A stretch of 64,000 nt of DNA from Magnetovibrio sp. (GTDB lineage Bacteria; Pseudomonadota; Alphaproteobacteria; Rhodospirillales; Magnetovibrionaceae). Position numbers and translations under genes: made by a program. The first letter of the stretch is position 1, and the number at the start of each line of letters is the position of its first letter. Under the pieces are notes generated by a model. That model was given only the letters and a program-made list of their open reading frames with translations. It was not told where the DNA came from and did not search any database. Below are positions 1 to 8,610 of the stretch, piece by piece. The stretch lies in contig JAPHSY010000002.1 in the NCBI GenBank assembly GCA_026196495.1, positions 1-64,000 of the forward strand, written 5' to 3'.

Positions 1-672
1 GGTGGAGATGGCTGGGCCTATGATATTGGTTATGGTGGTTTGGACCATGTCATTGCATCCGGTGCTAACGTCAACATCTTGGTGATGGATACGGAAGTTT
101 ATTCCAACACTGGTGGTCAACAATCCAAAGCCACGCCAATGGCGGCGGCTGCGAAATTTGCCAGCGCCGGCAAGTCATTACCGAAGAAAGATTTAGGCCT
201 GATGGCGATCAGCTATGGCCATGTCTATGTTGCGTCTGTTGCCCTGGGGGCGAAGGATGCACAAACGGTGAAAGCTTTCCAAGAAGCTGAACAGTTTGAA
301 GGCCCTTCGGTGATTATTGCCAACTCACCTTGTGTTGAGCATGGCTATGAAATGGCGAACGCTTTGGAACATCAAGCCATAGCCGTGGAAAGCGGATACT
401 GGCCGCTGTACCGATTTGATCCACGCTTGATTAATCAAGGCAAAGCGGCGCTACAATTGGACAGCAAGGCACCCACCAGACCCGTGTCTGACTTGTTGGA
501 AAAAGAAAACCGCTTCCGCCAAGTTCAACGCAAAGACCCGGAACGCTTTGCCCGTTTGGTTGCCCAGCTGGAAAGTGAACTCAAACATCGTCGTCAAGTG
601 TTTGAGGCATTGGCAACGGTCAAGTTAGAGCTTGAGGATGAGGACACAACAGAAGCAACAGCGGCGCAATAA
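1..672 (+). CDS. nifJ: Pyruvate:ferredoxin (flavodoxin) oxidoreductase, C-terminal part (cut by window start)
   Basis: The reading frame is open from base 1 and ends at TAA 670-672. Residues 1-40 contain the thiamine-diphosphate binding segment (GGDGWAYDIGYGG, then DTEVYSNTGGQ) typical of the last domain of homodimeric pyruvate:ferredoxin oxidoreductases. SPCVEHGYEM follows, as in NifJ. The family oxidises pyruvate to acetyl-CoA and passes electrons to ferredoxin or flavodoxin in the cytoplasm. The protein is normally about 1200 residues, so only about the last fifth is here. The tail (ELEDEDTTEATAAQ) is acidic and low complexity. It converges with the next gene with only 4 bases between the stops. 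Family call is firm; the electron acceptor cannot be told from this part. Confidence 0.93.
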   Translation, partial: GGDGWAYDIGYGGLDHVIASGANVNILVMDTEVYSNTGGQQSKATPMAAAAKFASAGKSLPKKDLGLMAISYGHVYVASVALGAKDAQTVKAFQEAEQFEGPSVIIANSPCVEHGYEMANALEHQAIAVESGYWPLYRFDPRLINQGKAALQLDSKAPTRPVSDLLEKENRFRQVQRKDPERFARLVAQLESELKHRRQVFEALATVKLELEDEDTTEATAAQ

Positions 673-676
673 GGAC

Positions 677-1504
677 TTAATTCTGTTTGGATTCGACGTA
701 AGTGCCCTTACTCGACAATTTCATTTTGATGCGCATTTCTAAATTGGTGGGCCGATTGTTGACATCGATGAACTTATCGCCCCCCACGGCAGTGGCAAAC
801 TGTGCTTGTTTGGTGAATGCGTGGGCTTCGTCCGTTGTGCCGCGTCCATAAAAATCGACGGCATGGCCTTCCATTTCATGAACCAGTTGAGATGCCACGT
901 CATAATCACTGAACATATCGGGCAATAACAACAAGGTTGAAGACACCATCACCACAAAATTGTTTTGTTTGGTTCTGGGGACAAAAGCCGCAAAGGCAAG
1001 TCCACCACTTGAGGGACAAAAATTGTCGATGATCATGTAGCCGCGGTGCTGTGTCATGGTTTTGACAATGGCCGCAAACGACCTGGGTTTGTGCTGTTCA
1101 ATAATATCCAAAGCAGACTTAAGTCTTTTAAAATAAAGAGTATTGTTGTCTTTATTTGTTTTGATAGGGGCGGAATAATATGGGCTTCCGACAATTGAGA
1201 TTCCCTTATAGCGAATCGCGGGAGATGTATTTGTAGAAAGAAGAGCATGTTTGTTGATTTTCATGGCTTTACAACCGTTTAGAAAATCAACGCCGTGGGA
1301 CTTAATGTGGACATTTTCGAGGTAAAGGTCACGCACGGATGTGCGATCAAGAAGTGTCGTGTCGCTATTTTTAAGATTGGAAAGTTTTTTGTTCAGAATG
1401 TCAATTTGGTCTAAAGCCAGTGCTTCATAAGAGTGTGTTGTTGCAAAAAATATAGCAATAACATATAGGTATGACATTATTTTTTGGTGGTATGCCTGTT
1501 TCAT
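677..1504 (-). CDS. Secreted protein with a zincin-like HExxxH segment, function unknown
   Basis: 275 residues. The N-terminus (lysine, then a hydrophobic stretch at about 9-29 ending near ALA) looks like a Sec signal peptide, so the mature protein is probably periplasmic or exported. Near residue 210 there is LVHEMEGHAVDFYG followed by DEAHAF. This resembles the HExxH...E pattern of zinc metallopeptidases, except that the second His is one position late (HExxxH). Two Cys, in NGCKAM and DNFCPSS, might form a disulfide. It is transcribed convergently with nifJ and divergently from the Crp/Fnr gene. I do not recognise the family; a protease role is possible but unproven, and the irregular metal motif argues for caution. 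Confidence 0.6.
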   Translation of the reverse strand: MKQAYHQKIMSYLYVIAIFFATTHSYEALALDQIDILNKKLSNLKNSDTTLLDRTSVRDLYLENVHIKSHGVDFLNGCKAMKINKHALLSTNTSPAIRYKGISIVGSPYYSAPIKTNKDNNTLYFKRLKSALDIIEQHKPRSFAAIVKTMTQHRGYMIIDNFCPSSGGLAFAAFVPRTKQNNFVVMVSSTLLLLPDMFSDYDVASQLVHEMEGHAVDFYGRGTTDEAHAFTKQAQFATAVGGDKFIDVNNRPTNLEMRIKMKLSSKGTYVESKQN

Positions 1505-1609
1505 AATTAACTCTGTTCTACAACCAAAGACCCGCTCACAGCAACCGAAAGATGTATTACCTAAAAGTAATTGTCAAACTCGTTTTTTTGAACACTTTGG
1601 TGTAACTTA

Positions 1610-1622
1610 TGTCCCGGGGACA
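1610..1622. promoter_or_regulatory. Inverted repeat TGTCCC-G-GGGACA in divergent promoter region
   Basis: Perfect 6-base arms around one central base, in the 145-bp gap between the secreted-protein gene (-) and the Crp/Fnr gene (+), 28 bases before ATG 1650. The position suits an operator, but it is not an FNR/CRP-type half-site and no binder can be named. The gap has no convincing TTGAT-N4-ATCAA box. Confidence 0.3.
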
Positions 1623-1649
1623 CACTATGCTCGGGTGGAGAAGACATAT

Positions 1650-2387
1650 ATGGGGACCGGTCACGAAGACGTCGATGATTTTGAACTGCGTACAGGTATT
1701 ACGCGGGATGATATTCGTCGTCTAGGAAAGCATCCTTTATTTTCTGGTTTATTGCCGGATGCGTTACGTCAGCTGTTAAGCAACAGTTCTGTGCGTCGTT
1801 ATCCCGATCATACAACCCTGTTTATGCAGGGTGACCCTGCGGATCGTTTCTTTATTACGATGGAGGGTTGGGTCAAGCTTTTCCGGCTTAGTGAAAACGG
1901 GCAGGAAGTTGTGATTTCGGTGGCATCCCCAGGCGATAGTTTTGCCGAGGCGGCTATTTTCGACAGTAACATATTTCCGGTAAATGCATCTGCGATTACC
2001 GATGTGCGTTTGTTGGTCGTAAATTCCGAAAGCCTGTTGCGTCAATTGGCTGAAAATACTCAGTTAACCTTTAACATGATGGCCTCTATGTCACGTCAGA
2101 TGCGAAGTAACGTGACGACATTGCATCAGATGTGTTCCATGTCATCAACGGAGCGGTTGGCAGATTTTCTACTCACTTTGACAGATATTCCTGCGGGGCC
2201 AGCAACCATTACATTGCCGTTGGATAAATCCTTAATTGCGGCAAGGTTGGGTATGCAGCCGGAGACCTTTTCGCGGTCATTGTCTAAATTGAAGGCATCA
2301 GGTGTTACCAGTGAAGGCCACAATGTCATCATTAAAGATATTGATGTCTTGCGCGCCATGATCAACAAAACAGCCATGAGCTGCTAA
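1650..2387 (+). CDS. Crp/Fnr-family transcriptional regulator, DNR/NnrR-like
   Basis: 245 residues from ATG 1650. A GTG at 1635 would add five residues, but the strong ribosome site GGTGGAG (1634-1640) is correctly spaced only for ATG 1650. Order: N-terminal cyclic-nucleotide-binding-type beta roll (LFMQGDPADRFFITMEG, then GDSFAEAAIF), dimer helix (about 125-150), C-terminal helix-turn-helix. The recognition helix reads ETFSRSLSKL, giving the E-xx-SR signature that in FNR-type proteins reads TTGAT half-sites. There is no N-terminal cysteine cluster, so an FNR-like Fe-S oxygen sensor is unlikely. This fits the DNR/NnrR branch, which responds to nitric oxide or other signals. A matching box precedes the adjacent hemerythrin gene, the likely target. 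Ligand unknown. Confidence 0.85.
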   Translation: MGTGHEDVDDFELRTGITRDDIRRLGKHPLFSGLLPDALRQLLSNSSVRRYPDHTTLFMQGDPADRFFITMEGWVKLFRLSENGQEVVISVASPGDSFAEAAIFDSNIFPVNASAITDVRLLVVNSESLLRQLAENTQLTFNMMASMSRQMRSNVTTLHQMCSMSSTERLADFLLTLTDIPAGPATITLPLDKSLIAARLGMQPETFSRSLSKLKASGVTSEGHNVIIKDIDVLRAMINKTAMSC

Positions 2388-2435
2388 GAGCTCAAGGATC
2401 AGAAACCCAAGTATCTCAGGGGCAATGCCCAGATT

Positions 2436-3014
2436 TTATAATTCCGGTAATGTGATATTTCTACGTGCTGCCATGCCCCGCGCGAGGGCATATTGATCGT
2501 CTTTGTTTAGGCGAACGCGGGCTAAGTCCAAGACCACCGTGTTTTCCCAGTTTAAATGGGCGAGGTGCGTTTCTGCGAACAGGCGTGCGCTGGATTGGAA
2601 ATCTGGTAGTTCGGATAACGTTTTGCCTTGGGTAATTTGGCGAATGCCTTGGCAAATATCTTTAAATAAGAATAGGTCGCGTTGATGTTCGGTTTGAAGA
2701 ACATGCAAGATTTCAGTGAATCGGTCTTCGGGCGCACAGCGGGCCTGGAGAAGAGGGAATAAATTTTGTTCCTCATCTTCCATGTGATTGCTGAAGTCAT
2801 TTTCGAGATAATTCAGAATCAGTTTTGCAGATTGCAGTGCATCTTCGTCAAAATTGGATATCTGCGCCAAGGCTTTAATCGCACGGCACATTTCACGTTG
2901 GCGGCAGTGATCGGCAAACAAATATTCAATTGGCTCTAACAGCAAGTTATCAGGAATATGCTCAACAATGGTTGAACACACCGATAATGCTGCCTGCACA
3001 CTTTTTGCTGACAT
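2436..3014 (-). CDS. Hemerythrin HHE-domain protein
   Basis: 192 residues. A four-helix hemerythrin-like domain is indicated by ordered metal-ligand motifs: ADHCRQ (about 34), NHMEDEEQNLFP (about 75, HxxxE), QTEHQRD (about 107) and HLAHLNWE (about 152, HxxxE). Such proteins hold a non-haem di-iron centre and bind oxygen or nitric oxide, or help repair nitrosative damage to iron-sulfur proteins. It converges with the Crp/Fnr regulator (48-bp gap) and has an FNR-type box about 60 bases before its start. Together these suggest an oxygen- or NO-responsive pair. The precise role (sensor, scavenger or repair) cannot be read from sequence. Confidence 0.85.
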   Translation of the reverse strand: MSAKSVQAALSVCSTIVEHIPDNLLLEPIEYLFADHCRQREMCRAIKALAQISNFDEDALQSAKLILNYLENDFSNHMEDEEQNLFPLLQARCAPEDRFTEILHVLQTEHQRDLFLFKDICQGIRQITQGKTLSELPDFQSSARLFAETHLAHLNWENTVVLDLARVRLNKDDQYALARGMAARRNITLPEL

Positions 3015-3040
3015 ATATCCATCCCCAGTGACGAACGTGG

Positions 3041-3082
3041 ATGGTAACTAGGCAGAAATAGTGCTGCATTGACGATGATCAA
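3041..3082 (-). promoter_or_regulatory. FNR/DNR-type box with matching -10 upstream of the hemerythrin gene
   Basis: TTGACGATGATCAA at 3069-3082 matches the FNR consensus TTGAT-N4-ATCAA except for one base. On the minus strand, TACCAT (3046 to 3041) could be the -10 element; its centre lies 32 bases from the box centre. That equals the class II geometry (activator at -41.5), with a start near 3034 and a 20-base leader before ATG 3014. The box overlaps the stop codon of the methyltransferase gene. The neighbouring regulator has the E-xx-SR recognition helix expected for this half-site. Confidence 0.65.
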
Positions 3083-3993
3083 TCGCTGTGAGTTTTATCC
3101 ATAACTTGGTCTGGAACGCGCGCAATGGCGTTAATGCCAGAGGCTACGATGCGTATGGGCTGCGTGCACAGGCGTTTCGGTACGATCCATTTTATAAGCT
3201 TCATAATGGTTGTAAGAACGGGAACTGGGAATTGCACAAAATGACCGACAATATAGTCAAGGCTTAGCATTTTATGACCCGGCCTGATTTTGATTTTCTC
3301 AAAACCATTTGTGCCCAACAGTTGTGTCAGGGTTTTGCGGTTGAAATAAAATAAATGTTCCAGTTTATATTCAACCCAATAACGTCCCATAAGGCGCGCT
3401 GATAAGCTGTCCAAACTTGGGACAGCAACAAAAAGAATGCCCCCCGGCCGTAACAAGGTACGCACAAGTTCCAAAAATGCTTTGGGGTCTCGGACATGTT
3501 CGATGACATCTGCCAACACCACGATGTCATAGGACCCGGGTGTGAGATTTAAGTTTTCAAGAAACCCTGCTTGGGCACGGTTTTCCCCCAATGCTTTGTT
3601 GGCCTGGTCAACGGCACTTTGAGAGACATCAATGCCGTGGACGTCATAGCCACGCTGCTGGGCGCTCAAGAGAAAATTGCCCAATCCGCATCCAATTTCT
3701 AACATTTTTGTATGTGAATTGGGCTTGCCCGTTTGCCCGAGATACGTTGCGATGTCATCCAGCTGTAAATGTGCCGTTCCACGTTTCAGATCATTACCTT
3801 GATTGAATAATTCAAGATTGTCGGAACCAATGAAGTAGCTTTCATCGTAGACCTTGGCCAAGGTCTCATCATCGGGTTGGGGGTTGAGCATAGCCAAGCC
3901 ACAAACCCTACAGCGCGCCACATGGCTGTGGTTTGTGTCAAACCAATGTTGGATATCGGTGCTTTGGCACACTGGACAGGTCGAGATGTTCAC
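3079..3993 (-). CDS. Class I SAM-dependent methyltransferase with N-terminal zinc ribbon
   Basis: 304 residues. A Cys4 zinc-ribbon (C6, C9, C28, C31) leads into a Rossmann methyltransferase domain: motif I MLEIGCGLGNFL at about 97, then GIDVSQSAVDQA, VLADVIEHVRDP and LLRPGGILFVAVP. This architecture is common in polysaccharide loci, where such proteins methylate sugars or sugar nucleotides. The basic, hydrophobic C-terminus (VPVLTTIMKLIKWIVPKRL) may touch the membrane. It is the first polysaccharide-type gene after the redox flank and stands alone on the minus strand, divergent from the membrane protein gene at 4111. Substrate unknown. Confidence 0.8.
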   Translation of the reverse strand: MNISTCPVCQSTDIQHWFDTNHSHVARCRVCGLAMLNPQPDDETLAKVYDESYFIGSDNLELFNQGNDLKRGTAHLQLDDIATYLGQTGKPNSHTKMLEIGCGLGNFLLSAQQRGYDVHGIDVSQSAVDQANKALGENRAQAGFLENLNLTPGSYDIVVLADVIEHVRDPKAFLELVRTLLRPGGILFVAVPSLDSLSARLMGRYWVEYKLEHLFYFNRKTLTQLLGTNGFEKIKIRPGHKMLSLDYIVGHFVQFPVPVLTTIMKLIKWIVPKRLCTQPIRIVASGINAIARVPDQVMDKTHSD

Positions 3994-4068
3994 AGAATAA
4001 CGTTTCTTTCATTTGAAGGTCTGTATACATAGACAAGTTAGCCGATCCTTGGAAGAGGTGGCGTTGCC

Positions 4069-4074
4069 TATAAT
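4069..4074 (+). promoter_or_regulatory. Candidate -10 element TATAAT upstream of the 4111 gene
   Basis: A perfect TATAAT lies 36 bases before ATG 4111. No good -35 is seen at 17 bases (TTGGAA at 4049 is 14 bases away), so this is a tentative promoter for the membrane protein, manC and pseC group. Confidence 0.35.
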
Positions 4075-4110
4075 TAAAGTGTTTACGTCGACACTCAGGA
4101 ACACATTGCT

Positions 4111-5919
4111 ATGACAAGCCGTGCTCAACAGATAGCACTCTATATTAACGCTCATGCCAAATCATATCCTTGGGCTTTTATTGGGGTGGTTGGTGTTTTG
4201 ATTGTGGCCGCATTTATAATGTGGGGTGTGGCCATACGGGTGCTTATGTTGGGGCCCATAGGTGTGGAGTTATTGGAAGCTTATGGTGAATCAGGACTAA
4301 ACCGACTAAGCGCGTTGCAGTTGTCAGTATTTTCTGCCCTGGTTTTCACAGGGTTGGTTGGGGTTCTGACACACTGTCGATGGGGCCTGATTTCAATACA
4401 GGGCCTGTTGGAACAATCTCCGTTTCGTTCTTCTAAGTTGTATTGGGGGCTGATTGCACTGTTGATGCTTTTGGTCAATGTCGCGATGCTGTGGGGGCTT
4501 CCCATTATTGCGTGTCTGGAACCAGATACGGTGGGGTATCTCAAGCCCAGTGCTTTGCGTTCAGCGGGCTACATGGTCTTTATCGATGTTGTTGTGGCTG
4601 TGACAGGTGATCTGCGTTGGGTTATGCCCATACAGCTCAATTTAATGTTGGTCAGTTTTGTCGCATTGGGGTGGGCCGTGCGACAACATGTGGACAGCTT
4701 GATCACGGGCTTTGTGGTTAGTGTTGTCCCGATGTTAAGTTCCAGCCTGCTTATTTTGTCCCCGGCTGTGATGAGCGATGCTTTGTTTGTTGCTTTGATC
4801 TGTTTTCATATCTCTGCTGCACTGTGGGCTTTGCGCAGTCCAAGGTGGGTGCCGTTGTTGTGGGTTGGGTTGAGCTTGGGTTTGATGATTGTGGTCAGGC
4901 CAAATGGCATTTCCTTTTTGGTTGGAATTGGATTGCTGGTCTATCTATTGCGCCCACATTGGAAACGGGTGCTGGTGGCGACCATTGTCCCTGTCGTGTT
5001 CATTGCGGGGGGGCAGGGGCTCTATAATGCGGCAACATTTGGTTTTTTTGGTCTACATAAATTTGGGGGTATTTCGCTTGTGGGGAATTATGCCCCGTTA
5101 ATCCGGGCGGATATGGGGGGCGAATATCCTGAATTTAATGCTGAATTGGCGGATAAACTGACAAAATATAGTGTTGATTTTCCAGCTTTTGAGCAAAGGG
5201 GCTATCCGTATGAGATGGCAGAAGTTGCAGCAAACACCGCGGTTGGTGCGATCTATAAAATAATATTGCCATCCATACGAGAACGTTTTGGGTTGCCGGA
5301 ACCGGAGGCGGCGGCGTTTGAATATGATCCTCGTATTAATCAATTGGCCGGAGAAATTGCCCTGACGGCTGTCTTTAATGATCCGTGGGGTGCCTTGAAA
5401 ATTGTTACGAGTAATTTCATTACCAGCTGGCATCTGACACTTCCGGTGCGTGTGCCGATGTCGATCTATTATCCCAGGTGCTTGGATATGAGCCAGAAAC
5501 TAACGGCTCAGTATCCCGATTTGATCCACACAAAAATGAACATGGATATATATCAATCAGCTGATCTTGCGCAGAAAATGAAAATGGTTGCCGATGAGGG
5601 TATCCGCCTTATTGAATACCCACGTTTGTTGATTAGTGTTATCCAGAGCCCACTGGCGTATATCGCCATGCTGCTGGCATTGTGGGGGTTGGTTAAGATT
5701 GTCATTCTGGGCGCAAAATCCAGTTCTGAAATGATTGTTCTGGGTTTTGCGGCTTTGAGCCTACATGCAGGGTATGGATTAATTAGTCTCGGAAACACAG
5801 CATTTACACGCTATACAGTGGTGTTTGATCCTGTGGTGATTCTGATGTTGTCGGTTGCCGTGTTATCAGGCGTGCGATATGTGTTTGAGCCAGAGTGTGA
5901 CCAGAACACTTCGGTTTGA
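4111..5919 (+). CDS. Polytopic membrane protein, possible GT-C type glycosyltransferase
   Basis: 602 residues with roughly a dozen hydrophobic spans. The stretches at 20-45, 75-95, 110-140, 165-230, 235-310 and 495-590 are clearly membrane-like, and a long hydrophilic segment lies at about 320-470. After the third span, an acidic motif CLEPDTVGYL sits where GT-C enzymes (ArnT, PMT and GT39 types) carry a catalytic Asp in the first periplasmic loop. If so, it would transfer a sugar from a polyprenyl-phosphate donor in the periplasm. No family signature is strong enough to be certain. It leads the + strand group with manC and pseC, with a 54-base gap to manC. Confidence 0.6.
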   Translation: MTSRAQQIALYINAHAKSYPWAFIGVVGVLIVAAFIMWGVAIRVLMLGPIGVELLEAYGESGLNRLSALQLSVFSALVFTGLVGVLTHCRWGLISIQGLLEQSPFRSSKLYWGLIALLMLLVNVAMLWGLPIIACLEPDTVGYLKPSALRSAGYMVFIDVVVAVTGDLRWVMPIQLNLMLVSFVALGWAVRQHVDSLITGFVVSVVPMLSSSLLILSPAVMSDALFVALICFHISAALWALRSPRWVPLLWVGLSLGLMIVVRPNGISFLVGIGLLVYLLRPHWKRVLVATIVPVVFIAGGQGLYNAATFGFFGLHKFGGISLVGNYAPLIRADMGGEYPEFNAELADKLTKYSVDFPAFEQRGYPYEMAEVAANTAVGAIYKIILPSIRERFGLPEPEAAAFEYDPRINQLAGEIALTAVFNDPWGALKIVTSNFITSWHLTLPVRVPMSIYYPRCLDMSQKLTAQYPDLIHTKMNMDIYQSADLAQKMKMVADEGIRLIEYPRLLISVIQSPLAYIAMLLALWGLVKIVILGAKSSSEMIVLGFAALSLHAGYGLISLGNTAFTRYTVVFDPVVILMLSVAVLSGVRYVFEPECDQNTSV

Positions 5920-5973
5920 AAGAGTAAAAGCCTTTTGCCTGTTTTGGGGCAACTTGATTGAGATTGTTTGACC

Positions 5974-7392
5974 ATGAGCACCATTGTACCAGTTATCTTA
6001 TCCGGCGGATCCGGCACACGTTTGTGGCCGATGTCACGCACGTTGTATCCCAAGCAACTTCAGTCGCTGTATTCTGATCGATCTATGTTGGTGGAAACCG
6101 CAGCAAGGGTTTCGGGTGAAGGCTTTGGTGAGCCCATAATCATTTGCAATGGTGAGCATCGTTTCATTATTGCGGAACAAATGTTAAAGGCAGGCCTCAA
6201 TCCACGCTCCATTGTTCTTGAGCCTGTGGGCCGAAATACGGCACCAGCTGCAGCGGTGGCAGCTATGATGCTGATTGAAAGTGATCCTGATGCGCTGATG
6301 CTATTGATGCCATCAGATCATTTGATTTCAAAACCGGATGCATTTTTGGCGGCCTGCGCGCAGGCGCAAATAGCAGCCAATGAACATGCCTTGGTTACAT
6401 TTGGAATTGTCCCCAGTGCGCCTGAAACTGGCTTTGGGTATATTCGTCAAGGTGAACCCCTTGTGGGCTATGACGGTTGTTATCAAGTTCAAAACTTTGT
6501 TGAAAAACCTGATTTGGCCACAGCCAAAGGCTACCTTGACGAAGGCGGGTATTTCTGGAATAGCGGTATTTTCTTATTTAAAGCCCAGAATTATTTAGAT
6601 GAATTGGGGCGTTCACACCCAGAAATGATAAGGCTTTGCCAACAAGCGGTCGATAAAGGTCAAAGAGATATGGATTTCTTCCGTCTTGATGACAAAAGTT
6701 TCCATGATATTGTCGGCAATTCGATAGATTATGCGGTGATGGAAAAAACAGACCACGCTGCAGTTGTTCCCGTTGATATGGGCTGGGATGATGTTGGGTC
6801 ATGGTCCGCGCTATGGGCTGTTGGTGAAAAAGATGTGGATCAAAACATCCTTGTTGGCGACGTTGTTACCCACGATGTCAAAAATTCTTACGTGCGAAGC
6901 TCCGGTCAATTGGTGGCCTCAATTGGCATGAAAGATACCATTATCGTTGCCACGGATGATGTTGTCTTAGTTGCTGATAAGGATCGCGCCCAAGACGTTA
7001 AAGAAGTTGTGGCGGAACTCCAAAATCAAGGTCGGGATGAGCATGTTGTCCACAAACGTGTATATCGCCCCTGGGGCTGGTATCAGTGCATGGATATGGA
7101 AAGCCATTTCCAAGTCAAACAACTGTCCATCAAACCAGGCGGGATTTTAAGCCTTCAAAGTCATCAGCACCGCTCAGAACATTGGGTTGTTGTATCTGGC
7201 GCTGCAAGTGTGGTGCGTGGTGATGAAGACATCAAATTGGAAGTCAACCAATCCATTTATATTCCGGCAGGTGTTAAACATCGTTTGGAGAACAAAGGAC
7301 AAGTTGATTTGCGTATTATTGAAGTGCAAACAGGCAGTTATTTGGGCGAAGATGATATCGAACGTTTCGAAGATATCTACGGGCGTCATTAA
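5974..7392 (+). CDS. manC: Mannose-1-phosphate guanylyltransferase / mannose-6-phosphate isomerase
   Basis: 472 residues from ATG 5974 (an in-frame TTG at 5968 has no better ribosome site). N-terminal nucleotidyltransferase domain: VILSGGSGTRLWPMSR at 7-22, then LEPVGRNTAPA, LLMPSDHLI and FVEKPD. C-terminal cupin domain with RPWGWYQ, SLQSHQHRSEHW and the HRLEN segment, as in type II phosphomannose isomerases. It makes mannose 6-phosphate from fructose 6-phosphate and GDP-mannose from mannose 1-phosphate. The phosphomannomutase that links the two steps is not in the window. GDP-mannose feeds Gmd and Fcl at 11-13 kb. Full length for the family. Confidence 0.95.
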   Translation: MSTIVPVILSGGSGTRLWPMSRTLYPKQLQSLYSDRSMLVETAARVSGEGFGEPIIICNGEHRFIIAEQMLKAGLNPRSIVLEPVGRNTAPAAAVAAMMLIESDPDALMLLMPSDHLISKPDAFLAACAQAQIAANEHALVTFGIVPSAPETGFGYIRQGEPLVGYDGCYQVQNFVEKPDLATAKGYLDEGGYFWNSGIFLFKAQNYLDELGRSHPEMIRLCQQAVDKGQRDMDFFRLDDKSFHDIVGNSIDYAVMEKTDHAAVVPVDMGWDDVGSWSALWAVGEKDVDQNILVGDVVTHDVKNSYVRSSGQLVASIGMKDTIIVATDDVVLVADKDRAQDVKEVVAELQNQGRDEHVVHKRVYRPWGWYQCMDMESHFQVKQLSIKPGGILSLQSHQHRSEHWVVVSGAASVVRGDEDIKLEVNQSIYIPAGVKHRLENKGQVDLRIIEVQTGSYLGEDDIERFEDIYGRH

Positions 7393-7403
7393 GAGAGGTT
7401 GGC

Positions 7404-8603
7404 GTGAGCGACAAGTCGCAATTTCTATCCTATGGGCGTCATTTTGTTGATGCAGATGATCGCAAAGCTGTAGACACAGTTCTGCGAGGGGACTGGCTCA
7501 CCCAAGGCGATACGATTGCTCGGTTCGAAGCTACCTTGGCCGAGGCTGTTGGTGCAAAGTATGCAGTTGCTGTCAGCAATGGTACGGCAGGCTTACACTT
7601 GGCTTGTTTGGCAGCCGGATTGGACAAGAACGACCGTAGCCTTACAAGTGCACTGACTTTTGTGGCGTCGGCAAATGCAGGTTTGTATTGTGCGGCACAG
7701 AGTGATGTCGGCGATATTGATCCTCAAACATTGTGTTTGTCTGCAGATGCGGTGAAGTCTGCGGTGGCAAAACATGCCAATACAAAAGTTATCATCCCGG
7801 TACATTTTGCGGGCTTAAGTGCAGATGTGAAGGCCATTCGAGCTGCGGCACCAGATGCTCTGATTGTTGAAGATGCATGTCATGCATTGGGTGGGCAAGA
7901 TGCGGACGGGAACAATGTTGGTTCATGCGCCTACAGTGATATGGTTGTGTTTTCGTTCCACCCTGTAAAGCCCATCACAACGGCTGAGGGTGGCGCCATA
8001 ACGACCAACGATAAAGGCCTCTATCAAAAGCTCATGAAACTGAGAAGTCATGGGATTGAACGTGATGTGCCCCAGTTGATGGAACCCGATCAGGGTATGG
8101 ATGGGGGCGAGTGTGCGCCATGGTACTACGAACAACAAATGCTGGGTTTCAACTACCGCTTGACCGACATCCAGGCCGCATTGGGTTTGTCCCAATTGAG
8201 CAAGCTTGACCGTTTTACCCAACGTAGACGCGAAATCGTAAAGCGATACGATCAGGCTTTTGCGGATGTGAACTATATAAAAACAGCTCAGAATTTGCCA
8301 CATCAGCGCTCCTCATCAGCGCATCATTTATACTTGGGTCTATTTGATTATATGGCTTTGGGGTTAACCCGTACGCAGGTGATGCAGCGGTTACGCAAAC
8401 GCAATATTGGCACCCAAGTTCACTATATTCCGGTCTATCGGCAGCCTTATCACAAACAACGCCTGGGTGACGTGGCTGATCAGTTTCCAAACACCGAAGA
8501 ATATTATGCGCAAGCCTTATCGTTACCCATTTTCCCAAATATGTCCGATGATGATGTGGAGCGTGTTATCACAGCTGTAAAAGAACTTGTACGACAGGCG
8601 TAA
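7404..8603 (+). CDS. pseC: UDP-4-amino-4,6-dideoxy-N-acetyl-beta-L-altrosamine transaminase-like aminotransferase
   Basis: 399 residues from GTG 7404, preceded by GAGAGG. DegT/DnrJ/EryC1/StrS-family PLP enzyme. The N-terminus FLSYGRHFVDADD...GDWLTQG is the PseC type, SNGTAGLH binds phosphate, DACHALGG carries the Asp contacting the pyridine nitrogen, and FSFHPVKPITTAEGG contains the PLP lysine. PseC adds the 4-amino group to the PseB product in pseudaminic acid synthesis. PseB itself is at the far right of the window (62577). The gene follows manC by 11 bases. The family call is firm; the pse assignment rests on motif similarity and on pseB being present. Confidence 0.85.
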   Translation: MSDKSQFLSYGRHFVDADDRKAVDTVLRGDWLTQGDTIARFEATLAEAVGAKYAVAVSNGTAGLHLACLAAGLDKNDRSLTSALTFVASANAGLYCAAQSDVGDIDPQTLCLSADAVKSAVAKHANTKVIIPVHFAGLSADVKAIRAAAPDALIVEDACHALGGQDADGNNVGSCAYSDMVVFSFHPVKPITTAEGGAITTNDKGLYQKLMKLRSHGIERDVPQLMEPDQGMDGGECAPWYYEQQMLGFNYRLTDIQAALGLSQLSKLDRFTQRRREIVKRYDQAFADVNYIKTAQNLPHQRSSSAHHLYLGLFDYMALGLTRTQVMQRLRKRNIGTQVHYIPVYRQPYHKQRLGDVADQFPNTEEYYAQALSLPIFPNMSDDDVERVITAVKELVRQA

Positions 8604-8610
8604 GTAATCA

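Noticed and set aside
2420-2438. GGGC-AAT-GCCC hairpin between convergent Crp/Fnr and hemerythrin genes as terminator
   Set aside because: Stem of only four pairs and a broken T-run.
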